Assembly: GCF_018224885.1 (NCBI RefSeq)
Contig: NZ_JAGTXB010000003.1
Location: forward strand, 496,001 to 560,000
Origin: Chitinophaga hostae
GTDB taxonomy: Bacteria; Bacteroidota; Bacteroidia; Chitinophagales; Chitinophagaceae
Reading direction: 5' to 3'
DNA length: 64,000 nucleotides
Positions 17,707-25,820 of the stretch are shown here, one piece after another (position 1 is the first letter of the stretch; the number at the start of each line of letters is the position of its first letter). Below the pieces are notes generated by a model. It did not search any database and was not told the origin of the DNA. It saw only the letters and a program-made list of their open reading frames with translations. The translations under genes were made by a program, and so were the position numbers.

Positions 17707-17732
17707 CAATTATTGAGTTTTTTCAATAATTG
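17707..17732. promoter_or_regulatory. Perfect 10-bp dyad upstream of hxsA
   Basis: CAATTATTGA and TCAATAATTG are separated by GTTTTT in the AT-rich stretch between the tRNA terminator and hxsA (ATG 17870). It could be an operator or a weak hairpin. No consensus promoter was found between it and hxsA. Confidence 0.45.
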
Positions 17733-17869
17733 TACTGCTAAGATTATGCATCTTAAATGGAATTTATTTAACTTAGGTTTAGATCTGTACGATACCCAAC
17801 TCAAAATTTAACCATACCGTTTAGTAATAACCTGTTTTACTATTATCGTCATTCCCCAAACTGTACCCA

Positions 17870-18634
17870 ATGAGTAAAGACAAATTTGGTTTCCAAAATC
17901 TGGCTAAGAAAAGTCTTGCTGTAATAGCTGCTGCTCTCAGTGCTTTTTCACAGACTAAAGCAGAAGTTTTCGTTAATAACCTGGCCTCTGATAACGACAA
18001 TAACATCAATTATGAAAACATTCATAAAAATGTTACTAAACCCAAGCTGGTTTTAAAACTAAACGTAGCAAACCCAGAAAATAGTTTTGTATTAATGCAT
18101 AGTTCGCATAGTTCACATCGCTCTCATTCATCGCACAGCTCGCACAGTTCTCATTATTCCTCTTCCTATAGCTCAGGCAGTAGCTATACTCCGGCAGCAA
18201 GGTCATCTTATACACAACCGTCTCCTTCTGATAATTCCTCATCGTCAGAAAGTCCTTTAAAAACGTCTTCCATTACAAATACAGCAGGGAGAAATTCAGG
18301 TGTTAGTACTGGAAATTCATTCTATAATCGTAATACTGCCTCAAGTCCAACTTCAAATAAATTGGGCAACCTAAGTGCCATAGCCGATTCCCAACATCTA
18401 AAACTGGGAGATCGCCAACTTTCCAAGGGTTGTGAAGGGGCTGATGTAGAAATGTTGCAAAAAATCCTAATGACATTTAAGAAGGACATGTATGTTACAG
18501 GTTACTTTGGACTTCAGACAGAAATCATTATTATCAAATTTCAACAAGACAATGAACTCAGACCTAACGGAATCGTAGACAGCAAAACCCTTCATGCCTT
18601 AATAAATAAGATAAATGGAAACTCACCAAAATGA
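17870..18634 (+). CDS. hxsA: His-Xaa-Ser repeat protein HxsA (radical-SAM substrate candidate)
   Basis: 254 residues. A hydrophobic export signal (about 11-28, possible cleavage after TKA) is followed by a linker and then seven consecutive His-x-Ser tripeptides at residues 77-97 (H77, 80, 83, 86, 89, 92, 95). A Ser/Tyr/Thr-rich disordered stretch comes next, then a C-terminal PG_binding_1-like domain at about 188-250 (LSKGCEGADVEMLQKI, VTGYFGLQTE, IKFQQDNELRPNGIVDSKT). This architecture plus two downstream radical SAM genes is the His-Xaa-Ser system, in which HxsA is thought to be the modified polypeptide. It overlaps hxsD by 20 bp. Export and wall binding of the mature protein are inferred. 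Confidence 0.85.
   Translation: MSKDKFGFQNLAKKSLAVIAAALSAFSQTKAEVFVNNLASDNDNNINYENIHKNVTKPKLVLKLNVANPENSFVLMHSSHSSHRSHSSHSSHSSHYSSSYSSGSSYTPAARSSYTQPSPSDNSSSSESPLKTSSITNTAGRNSGVSTGNSFYNRNTASSPTSNKLGNLSAIADSQHLKLGDRQLSKGCEGADVEMLQKILMTFKKDMYVTGYFGLQTEIIIIKFQQDNELRPNGIVDSKTLHALINKINGNSPK
18098..18160 (+). repeat. Coding repeat: seven His-x-Ser units in HxsA
   Basis: A 63-bp tract of 9-bp units (cat-agt-tcg type) encodes H-S-S, H-S-S, H-R-S, H-S-S, H-S-S, H-S-S, H-Y-S. Synonymous codons vary between units (CAT/CAC; AGT, TCG, TCA, AGC, TCT), so the repeat is held at protein level rather than being a recent DNA expansion. Confidence 0.85.
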
Positions 18635-18989
18635 CGATGTATTAAATGTGACTATTGATGCGGAGATATACCCCGAGGTTGTTTTATTGAAATGCCTTTA
18701 TTGGTATACTAATAATTTCGAAGTAGAAATTGGAAAATTAAACAACCTTCAATATAAAATAACTTTAAAAGCCCTCCACCAAACTGAAACATTGGATTGG
18801 GATAATATTGTTCTCAAACTAAAGCAAGATCTCATCGACTTCAAGCTAAGGCAATTCATCACTAATGAAACCCAAACCATCAGAGAACTTATTATAGCTA
18901 AAGCTTTTGCCTATTATGACCATGAAAAAGACCCTATATCGGAAATAAGTGATCCTGTAGGTTTTAGCCCTCAATCCATAAAAGTATGA
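18615..18989 (+). CDS. hxsD: His-Xaa-Ser system protein HxsD
   Basis: A 124-residue soluble protein with no cysteine cluster. YPEVVLLKCLYWYTNNFEVEI and the later ETQTIRELIIAKAFAYY match my memory of HxsD (a Y/F-P...L-K...YWF start and an IRELI...AF end). It overlaps hxsA by 20 bp and shares an ATGA overlap with hxsB. HxsD occurs only with HxsA-B-C. It may act as a leader-binding or scaffold protein like the small partners of other radical SAM peptide systems, but that is inference. Confidence 0.8.
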   Translation: METHQNDDVLNVTIDAEIYPEVVLLKCLYWYTNNFEVEIGKLNNLQYKITLKALHQTETLDWDNIVLKLKQDLIDFKLRQFITNETQTIRELIIAKAFAYYDHEKDPISEISDPVGFSPQSIKV

Positions 18990-20494
18990 TACCCACAAGT
19001 GCCATTACTAATATGCAATCCAGGAAATTCAAAGAGGTTGAGCACTATCAGTCCCCATCCCGCGACTACTTTTTACTACCGTTTAAGTTTCATCGTATTT
19101 CCGTAGAGAAAGAAGTTATTGTAAATGAAGTAGGGGACTTTCTCGTTGTACCAACAGGGACTACTACCCGGATTGTAGCAGGCGAAATCAATTCTGGCAG
19201 TGTCTCAGATCAGGAGTTATATGCTGATCTCATTGCTAACTTTTTCATATCAGAAAGCGCTCTCCCTGATCTTATTGAAGTTCTTGCGACTCGCTATCGC
19301 ACCAAAAAGTCATTCCTTGATTATTTTACTTCATTGCACATTTTTGTTATGAGTTTGCGATGTGAGCATACCTGCCATTATTGCCAGGTATCAAGGGTTA
19401 CGTCCGATAAAAACAAATATGATATGAGCAGGCTTCATATTGAAGCTGGAATAAGGTTGATGATGAAATCACCTAATCCTCATGTGACAATGGAATTTCA
19501 AGGAGGGGAAGCCTTATTGGCATTTGAAAATATCGTATATGCAGTCGAAAAAGCAAAAATTGAGGCGGAAAAATACGAGAAGAAAATCACTTATGTAGTG
19601 TGTACAAATCTTGCCCTCCTTACAGATGAAATGCTGCTGTATTTTCATGAGAACAAAATGCTAATATCCACGTCTCTGGATGGTCCCTCATTTATTCATA
19701 ACAAGAATCGACATAAGCCTAATGCAAGTAGTCATCAACTTGCCGTTGAAGGAATCAAAAGATGTCGGGAAATATTAGGTAGCGAGCATGTTTCTGCATT
19801 GGTGACAACAACAACGCTTTCTCTGGAATACCCCGAGGAAATAGTTGATGAATATGTTGCGTTAGCGTTCAGAAACATCTTCCTCAGACCAATTAGTCCT
19901 TATGGTTTCGCTACGAGAAATAAAGACAGAAATAAATATGAAGCGGAGAAATTCCTTGAGTTCTATAAAAAAGCTCTCGGAAGAATCATTCAGTACAATA
20001 TGGATGGTTATTTTATTCGGGAAGACTATGCCAGCATCATTCTAAAAAAACTGCTTACTCCATTTCCCGTAGGGTATGTTGACCTTCAATCACCAGCTGG
20101 CCTGGTCAATAACGTAATAGTTTTTAATTATGATGGCGCTGTTTACGCTTCCGACGAAGCCAGAATGCTCGCAGAAATGAACGATTTCACATTCAAACTG
20201 GGAACACTTGGAGAAAATACCTACGAAGAGATATTTTATGGCAACAAAGTTGCGGCCCTTAGTGAAGTAATGACTAATGAATCTCTTCCGGGTTGTTCTG
20301 AATGTGCCTTCCAGGCTTATTGTGGTGTCGATCCGGTATTTAATCACGCAACTCAAGGTGATTTGATTGGTCACAGACCAACAAGTTCTTTTTGCCAAAG
20401 AAATATGGAAATAATCAGATACCTGATTGCACTCATGGATAAAGACAAAAAGATAGAAAAAATATTCCGAAGCTGGATAACAGGGAAAAGCTAA
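18986..20494 (+). CDS. hxsB: His-Xaa-Ser system radical SAM maturase HxsB
   Basis: 502 residues. The radical SAM cluster motif CxxxCxxC is at C126/C130/C133 (RCEHTCHYCQ), followed by the SAM-binding EFQGGEALL (GGE motif). The C-terminal region has additional cysteines (PGCSECAFQAYCG and SSFCQRN), which suggests a SPASM-type domain with auxiliary Fe-S clusters. The first 110 residues are an extension before the TIM barrel. It should reductively cleave SAM and modify HxsA, most likely in the His-x-Ser tract; the chemistry is not predictable from sequence. Its TAA overlaps the ATG of hxsC by one base. Confidence 0.87.
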   Translation: MIPTSAITNMQSRKFKEVEHYQSPSRDYFLLPFKFHRISVEKEVIVNEVGDFLVVPTGTTTRIVAGEINSGSVSDQELYADLIANFFISESALPDLIEVLATRYRTKKSFLDYFTSLHIFVMSLRCEHTCHYCQVSRVTSDKNKYDMSRLHIEAGIRLMMKSPNPHVTMEFQGGEALLAFENIVYAVEKAKIEAEKYEKKITYVVCTNLALLTDEMLLYFHENKMLISTSLDGPSFIHNKNRHKPNASSHQLAVEGIKRCREILGSEHVSALVTTTTLSLEYPEEIVDEYVALAFRNIFLRPISPYGFATRNKDRNKYEAEKFLEFYKKALGRIIQYNMDGYFIREDYASIILKKLLTPFPVGYVDLQSPAGLVNNVIVFNYDGAVYASDEARMLAEMNDFTFKLGTLGENTYEEIFYGNKVAALSEVMTNESLPGCSECAFQAYCGVDPVFNHATQGDLIGHRPTSSFCQRNMEIIRYLIALMDKDKKIEKIFRSWITGKS

Positions 20495-21633
20495 TGTTAC
20501 TGAAAACCAAAGGTACTCCATCAGGGGTAGACGCCCCAGTTATAGGCAGGGTTACTTTCAACCCCGAGAATGACGCTGAAATTTTGATTATAACCGACAA
20601 TATTTCCGGACATATTGGGCGTTTCAAAGCAGTTCTTTCGACCGATGCCCAGCTATTTCAACTTGACAAACCAAGTGTACATTCAATTACCGCAATTGAT
20701 CACTTATCAGAAGGAGATATTGTCGTTGTGAATACAGATGGGGTGATCAATACTTTGTATAGAATAAACTCGTATCATAATTTCCTACTATTTACCGAAC
20801 GATGCAACAGCAATTGCCTGATGTGTTCTCAACCACCAAAAAACAGAGATGATACAGATTATTTATACAACATTCATTCGCAAACTATACCGCTAATACC
20901 TAAAGACTGCTTCGAACTTGGAATCACCGGTGGTGAGCCGACCCTTCTGGGAGAACGTTTTTTTAAATTATTAGAACAAATTCAAACACATCTACCAGAC
21001 ACAGAAATACACTGTTTAACGAATGGCCGGTCATTTGCCTGGCCAACATTTTCCCAAAAATTGAGCATGATGTCATTCTCCCGGCTCATGTTGGGCATTC
21101 CTCTATATTCTGATTACTATGCGCAACATGACTACATTGTTCAAGCTAAGGGGGCTTTCAATCAAACTATCCAGGGCATATACAACCTGGCCAAACATAA
21201 TATCCGACTCGAGATAAGAATAGTCCTTCACAAGCAAACAATTCCACGCCTCGTGAAACTTTCCAAGTTTATCTATAAGAACCTACCCTTTGTTGAACAT
21301 GTAGCATTTATGGGGCTAGAATACCAAGGTTATACACCTCATAATATAGAAAAACTATGGATAGATCCTAATGATTACGGAAATGAACTTGTAGAGGCGA
21401 TAACGTATTTATCTGATTTTGGTATAAATACGTCTCTTTACAATGCCCAACTTTGTACCACACCTGAAAAAATATGGCAATTCACTAGAAAATCGATTTC
21501 CGACTGGAAAAATATATTCCACGAAGAATGTGATAAATGTTTAATAAAACAAGCATGTGGCGGATTCTTTGCATCAAGCACCTTCAAGCGTAGCGCCGCA
21601 ATAAAAGCCTTTACAACTGATTGCATAAAATAG
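20494..21633 (+). CDS. hxsC: His-Xaa-Ser system radical SAM maturase HxsC
   Basis: 379 residues. The radical SAM motif is at C104/C108/C111 (RCNSNCLMCSQPP), with the SAM-binding ELGITGGEPTLLG. Unlike HxsB, the region after the cluster continues through FFKLLEQIQTHLPD and IHCLTNGR. A short C-terminal Cys group is present (EECDKCLIKQACGGFF). Two radical SAM enzymes of different build in one operon are characteristic of the Hxs system. It is the last gene of the overlapping operon; the AT-rich dyad region follows within 70 bp. No transporter or peptidase gene is included. Confidence 0.87.
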   Translation: MLLKTKGTPSGVDAPVIGRVTFNPENDAEILIITDNISGHIGRFKAVLSTDAQLFQLDKPSVHSITAIDHLSEGDIVVVNTDGVINTLYRINSYHNFLLFTERCNSNCLMCSQPPKNRDDTDYLYNIHSQTIPLIPKDCFELGITGGEPTLLGERFFKLLEQIQTHLPDTEIHCLTNGRSFAWPTFSQKLSMMSFSRLMLGIPLYSDYYAQHDYIVQAKGAFNQTIQGIYNLAKHNIRLEIRIVLHKQTIPRLVKLSKFIYKNLPFVEHVAFMGLEYQGYTPHNIEKLWIDPNDYGNELVEAITYLSDFGINTSLYNAQLCTTPEKIWQFTRKSISDWKNIFHEECDKCLIKQACGGFFASSTFKRSAAIKAFTTDCIK

Positions 21634-21701
21634 ATATTTTCTCAACCTTGTTAGTGACAAATTATTACGCTCGTCCAGAACGTTAAACAGACACCGGTTC
21701 A

Positions 21702-21792
21702 TAATTTACGACAAAAAAAATGTCGCAAAACCTTTTTTACGACAAAAAATTGTCACGAAACGATTTTTTGCGACATTTTTTGTCGTAAATTA
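21702..21792. promoter_or_regulatory. Array of three CGACA-A/T tract-TGTCG dyads before the Fic gene
   Basis: Three copies of a dyad with an A/T core occur at 21709-21725 (CGACA, A tract, TGTCG), 21740-21754 (degenerate: right half TGTCACG) and 21771-21785 (inverted orientation of the A tract). The outer two also form a long inverted repeat beginning TAATTTACGACA and ending TGTCGTAAATTA, with a 2-nt length difference. The array ends 7 bp before the Fic start codon. It is a likely operator for autoregulation and could also act as a hairpin terminator for hxsC. Confidence 0.7.
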
Positions 21793-21798
21793 GAAAAA

Positions 21799-23166
21799 AT
21801 GTCAGAAAACATCATGATTTCAGAAAAGGCGGCCCTTTTAAAAGCAATTAAAGAATTTCCAAGTGGAGCTTCTTTAGATGAGATTATTTCTGCAAGTGGC
21901 CTGAAATTAGGTCGTCGTACATTTCAACGTAGATTAGAAGATTTGCAAAAGTCCGGTGAAATAATAACATCCGGTGCTACTCGCAGCCTGCGCTACCATG
22001 TTGCCCATCAAAATTTCGAAGCAAACCACCCCCAATCCACTGCTATTACTCTGTCGGAAGCAGCCCAGGAGTTACTTACAATCGTCCAAAGCCCAATACA
22101 ACTACGCCGGCCAGTAGGCTATAACCGCAATTTCCTGGAAAATTACCGGCCTAATGTTAGTAATTATTTATCTCCAACAGAATTGCAAAACCTGGCAGCA
22201 TTAGGTAACACGGCCAGATTAAATGAACCCGCCGGCACATACGCAAAAGAAATTCTTAACAGGTTATTAATAGACTTATCCTGGAACTCCAGCCGCCTGG
22301 AAGGCAATACCTATTCTCTTCTGGACACCGAGCGACTGATTTCATCCGGGCAAGTTGCAGACAATAAGTCTGCAAAGGAAGCGCAGATGATCCTGAACCA
22401 CAAGGATGCCATTGAATTCATTGTACAGCTGGCAGACGAAATCGGATTTAACAGGTATACTTTACTAAACCTTCATTCGCTTTTGTCAAACAACCTCCTC
22501 CCCAACGCTGCTGCGTCAGGCAGGTTAAGACATATTCCCGTGGGTATCCAAAATAGTGTTTATACCCCACTGGCTGTCCCTCAGCTCATCGAAGAAATGT
22601 TTGACCTGATGTTGGATAAGGCATCTCAAATTGAGAATCCTTTCGAACAGGCATTTTTCATCATGGTGCATCTGCCTTATTTGCAGCCTTTTGATGATGT
22701 GAATAAAAGAGTGTCCAGATTGGCCTCGAATATATCTTTGAATAAACATAATCTGGCTCCTTTGTCTTTCATTGATGTGCCAAACGAACTATACACAAAA
22801 GGGCTGATTGGAGTTTATGAGCTAAATAACATTGAATTACTGAAAGACGTATTCCTTTGGGCTTATGAACGCTCGGCAGCACAATACTCTGTACTTAGGC
22901 AATCCCTTGGTGACCCCGATCCATTCCGACTTAAATACCGCGAACAAATCCGATCTATCATCAGGAGAATAATATCTGAAGCTCTGCCAAGGTTTAAAGT
23001 AATGCCTTATTTACAAGATCAGGCGAAAGAACTACCCGAGTCTGATAGAAACAGATTAATCGAAGTAGTTGAAACAGAATTACTATCGTTACATGAAGGG
23101 AATTTTGCCAGGTACATGGTTCGCCCCTCCGAGTTTAAGAGATGGCAGGAAGAATGGAAACGTTAA
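21799..23166 (+). CDS. Fic-family protein with HTH-like N-terminus and degenerate Fic motif
   Basis: 455 residues. Residues 8-70 look like a winged HTH (FPSGASLDEIISASGLKLG, then RRTFQRRLEDLQKSGEI). The Fic fold includes the inhibitory-helix type SSRLEGN (S-x3-E-G/N), placed before the core as in class II Fic proteins. The active-site loop reads LQPFDDVNKRVSR where canonical enzymes have HPFxxGNGRxxR: His is replaced by Gln and Gly by Val. I recall this variant from other large Fic-like proteins, so AMPylation should not be assumed. The dyad array at its start suggests self-regulation. There is no separate antitoxin gene. Confidence 0.85.
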   Translation: MSENIMISEKAALLKAIKEFPSGASLDEIISASGLKLGRRTFQRRLEDLQKSGEIITSGATRSLRYHVAHQNFEANHPQSTAITLSEAAQELLTIVQSPIQLRRPVGYNRNFLENYRPNVSNYLSPTELQNLAALGNTARLNEPAGTYAKEILNRLLIDLSWNSSRLEGNTYSLLDTERLISSGQVADNKSAKEAQMILNHKDAIEFIVQLADEIGFNRYTLLNLHSLLSNNLLPNAAASGRLRHIPVGIQNSVYTPLAVPQLIEEMFDLMLDKASQIENPFEQAFFIMVHLPYLQPFDDVNKRVSRLASNISLNKHNLAPLSFIDVPNELYTKGLIGVYELNNIELLKDVFLWAYERSAAQYSVLRQSLGDPDPFRLKYREQIRSIIRRIISEALPRFKVMPYLQDQAKELPESDRNRLIEVVETELLSLHEGNFARYMVRPSEFKRWQEEWKR

Positions 23167-23220
23167 ATACCCGGCACTATAACATCCTTTATTTGTGACA
23201 ATATGGGATCTCTGGCTCTT

Positions 23221-23352
23221 TCAAACGAAATTGTCTGGCCGCGGTTTATCCACCATTGCATTATCAGTTAGCGTCTTGTTTTCTTCTTTCGGCTCAGAGC
23301 TCTTGCAGCTGATAAAAATAAGTATCAGGAAAGTCATTACCATTTTTATCAT
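23221..23352 (-). CDS. Putative 43-residue lipoprotein
   Basis: A short ORF starting MIKMVMTFLILIFIS followed by Cys (lipobox-like FIS-C) and a charged tail ending PRPDNFV. It has the lysine, hydrophobic core and cysteine of a signal-peptidase-II substrate, but the mature part is only about 28 residues. It may be a real small lipoprotein or the remnant of a longer gene. No promoter was recognised. Confidence 0.4.
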   Translation of the reverse strand: MIKMVMTFLILIFISCKSSEPKEENKTLTDNAMVDKPRPDNFV

Positions 23353-23775
23353 AAAAGGATTTTGATAAGTTACCTAATTATAGATATTTGGATCTAGATC
23401 TTAAAAAAACTTCGGTTCCCGATAGTACGAAGGCTTTATTCATGGGGCTAATATATGACCGGAAATCGTAGCTTCATTACGGGAAGCCGTACAATGCATC
23501 GCATTACAATCCTAAATCTTTGCTCTGATATCTTGTGATCTTTCGAATCCCGATTTCAGAACTTCCTAATTAGTTTTACAATTATTCTCTCGATATGACC
23601 ATAATTGGTAGTGACATTTTTTCACACAAGCATGGTAGCATGGTAGAATAAGGAGCAGCCTTTTGCCATTAAAAACTCATATTTACTCCAGTCAAAAGAT
23701 TCATTCCCATAGTAGCTGGTCCATTAGTCCAAATAAAATGTCCTATTTTTACACAAACACACATTATCCGCCAAT
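23353..23775. other. AT-rich intergenic region without a recognised gene
   Basis: 423 bp between the small lipoprotein ORF and the GlxA-type regulator. No coding frame of interest and no clear TAnnTTTG promoter were found. A short direct repeat GCATGGTAGCATGGTAG lies near 23630-23645. It may be the eroded far end of the AT-rich segment that starts after the tRNA genes. Confidence 0.5.
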
Positions 23776-24759
23776 ATGGATAAAACAAGGCATATCGTTA
23801 TACTCGTACCACCGCAAACCTCCTTGTTAGATGTAGCGGGGCCGTTGGAAGTTTTTTCCAAAACCTCCGACTATATGACAAGACACAGAAAGGCAAAAGA
23901 TAAATACTATACCACACACCTGGTATCTATGGACGATACCATGGCTGTTCCTACTTCTTCCGGTATGCCTGTTATCTGCGAAGGAGGCATTCCGGGGATC
24001 CGCTACCCGATAGATACCGTCATCATTGCCGGCAGGGGAGAATACAGGAAGGGAGCACCGGTCCATATATTGAAATGGATACAAAAGATCAATAAAAGCA
24101 AATCAACACCCCGTATCGCTTCCATTTGCGCAGGCGCTTTTATCCTGGCGGAAACCGGCCTGCTGGATGGTTGCCGTGCCACCACGCACTGGCAGCTGCA
24201 CGATAAACTGGCCGAAAAATTCCCGGCAATCAAAGTGGAGAAAGACCCCATCTATATCAAACAGGGGAATATTTATACCTCTGCCGGAATATCTACCGGC
24301 ATTGATCTTACACTGGCGCTTGTTGAAGAAGACCTGGGAAGAGATGTGGCCATTGATGTATCCAGGATCCTGGTATTGTACCTGAAACGGCCCGGAAACC
24401 AGTCGCAGTTCAGCAATATCCTTATGACACAAAAAACGGACTACAGGCCGGTAAAGGACAGTCTGCAGTGGATCCAGGAGCACCTGGATAAAGACCTCTC
24501 CGTTGAACGGCTGGCAGCCAGGGCGTCTATGAGCGCCCGTAATTTTTCCCGGGTGTTTTACAGGGAAGCGGGGGTAACGCCCGCCAAGTTCGTTGAAAAA
24601 GCAAGGGTGGAAGCTGCCCGCCGCCGCCTGGAAGAAACCCGTTTGAGTCTCGATGAAATTGCATCAGAATGCGGAACCGGCGATGCTAATGGTTTAAGGC
24701 GGCTTTTTATTCGCCACCTTAATACCACTCCGGCTGCTTACCGGAAAAGCTTTGCCTGA
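23776..24759 (+). CDS. GlxA/FtrA-type transcriptional regulator (DJ-1/PfpI + AraC HTH)
   Basis: 327 residues. The N-terminal half (about 8-185) is a DJ-1/PfpI-like glutamine-amidotransferase fold with the cysteine elbow ASICAGAFILAETGLLDG and ATTHWQLHDKL. The C-terminal half (about 225-327) is an AraC DNA-binding domain (LSVERLAARASMSARNFSRV, then LSLDEIASECG and TPAAYRKSF). Members sense small metabolites or stress and usually activate neighbouring genes. The stop lies 1 bp from the stop of the convergent GAPDH gene, so any regulation of that gene would act at its distant promoter. The ligand is unknown. Confidence 0.9.
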   Translation: MDKTRHIVILVPPQTSLLDVAGPLEVFSKTSDYMTRHRKAKDKYYTTHLVSMDDTMAVPTSSGMPVICEGGIPGIRYPIDTVIIAGRGEYRKGAPVHILKWIQKINKSKSTPRIASICAGAFILAETGLLDGCRATTHWQLHDKLAEKFPAIKVEKDPIYIKQGNIYTSAGISTGIDLTLALVEEDLGRDVAIDVSRILVLYLKRPGNQSQFSNILMTQKTDYRPVKDSLQWIQEHLDKDLSVERLAARASMSARNFSRVFYREAGVTPAKFVEKARVEAARRRLEETRLSLDEIASECGTGDANGLRRLFIRHLNTTPAAYRKSFA

Positions 24760-24760
24760 T

Positions 24761-25759
24761 CTATATATTGCCGAAAAGGATCAATAGCCTTGTTAACTGG
24801 GAAACGAATGACATTTCATTATCGTACCAGGAAACCGTCTTCAGCAGCTGTTTATCCCCCATCCCGGTGATCCTGGTTTGAGTGGCGTCGAACAGGGAGC
24901 CATAACTCATTCCGACGATATCCTGCGAAACGATGGGGTCGTCGTTATAACCGTATGACTCGTTGGCTGCGGCTTTCATTACTTCGTTTACTTCCTTCTC
25001 AGTGGTCGTTTTATTCAACAAGGTATATAGTTCCACCACTGATCCTGAATGTACAGGAACCCGCTGGGAAGCGCCATCCAGTTTCCCGTTCAGCTCCGGG
25101 ATTACCAGCCCTATGGCTTTGGCCGCACCTGTGGTGTAAGGAATAATACTGTCGGCTGCTGCTCTCGATTTACGGAAACCGTTTTTAGGATCAGGGGTGT
25201 CCATCAGCGGCTGCGAATTAGTATAGGCGTGAATGGTATTCATCTGGCCGGTAATAATACCGAACCGCTCATGCAGTACCTGGGCCATAGGCGCCAGGCA
25301 GTTGGTAGTGCATGATGCTGCGCTGATCAACACATCTTCCTTATTCAGCAGCTGGTGGTTAACATTAAATACTATCGTTTTCACATCCTTATCTGAAGGT
25401 GCAGATATGATCACTTTTTTGGCGCCTGCTTTTAAATGCAATGCTGCCTTGTCTTTCGATTCAAAGATCCCCGTACATTCCAGTACCACATCTATATCCA
25501 GCTCTTTCCAGGGCAGGTTTTCAGGATTTCTCTCTGCATATACCGCTACTTCCTTACCATCTACCACCAGCGATTTCTCCGTGCTGCGCACCGTGTTGGG
25601 AAATACGCCATGTATGGAATCATATTTCAGTAAATATGCGAGCATTTCAGGGGTGCTCAGATCATTCAATGCGACAATTTCCACCTCATTATTACCAAAC
25701 AGCTTCCTGAATGTCATTCTGCCGATTCTTCCGAATCCGTTTATTGCAACTTTTATCAT
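24761..25759 (-). CDS. Glyceraldehyde-3-phosphate dehydrogenase, type I
   Basis: 332 residues from the ATG at 25759, which directly precedes IKVAINGFGRIGRMTFRKL (NAD-binding GxGxxG). A reading from 25885 would add 42 residues without family support. The catalytic cysteine lies in SAASCTTNCLAPMAQVL; TIHAYTNSQPLMD, ELNGKLDGASQRVPV and SWYDNEMSF are the other conserved blocks. It catalyses oxidative phosphorylation of glyceraldehyde 3-phosphate in glycolysis. It stands alone with no pgk or tpi, so it may be a secondary paralogue with its own regulation. Two dyads lie just upstream. Confidence 0.95.
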   Translation of the reverse strand: MIKVAINGFGRIGRMTFRKLFGNNEVEIVALNDLSTPEMLAYLLKYDSIHGVFPNTVRSTEKSLVVDGKEVAVYAERNPENLPWKELDIDVVLECTGIFESKDKAALHLKAGAKKVIISAPSDKDVKTIVFNVNHQLLNKEDVLISAASCTTNCLAPMAQVLHERFGIITGQMNTIHAYTNSQPLMDTPDPKNGFRKSRAAADSIIPYTTGAAKAIGLVIPELNGKLDGASQRVPVHSGSVVELYTLLNKTTTEKEVNEVMKAAANESYGYNDDPIVSQDIVGMSYGSLFDATQTRITGMGDKQLLKTVSWYDNEMSFVSQLTRLLILFGNI

Positions 25760-25781
25760 ACTATCTGATTTTAGTCTGTAT

Positions 25782-25820
25782 GACAAAGGTACTTTTTGTC
25801 CATCTTGTCTTAAATGACAA
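25782..25820 (-). promoter_or_regulatory. GAPDH promoter region with two TTGTC/GACAA dyads
   Basis: On the minus strand a TACCTTTG box (25784-25791) lies 24 bp before the ATG. It falls within the dyad GACAAA-N7-TTTGTC (25782-25800), and a second dyad TTGTC-N6-GACAA lies at 25805-25820. No good -33 TTTG is at the right spacing, so the promoter may need an activator. The repeated half-site points to one regulator binding both. Confidence 0.5.
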
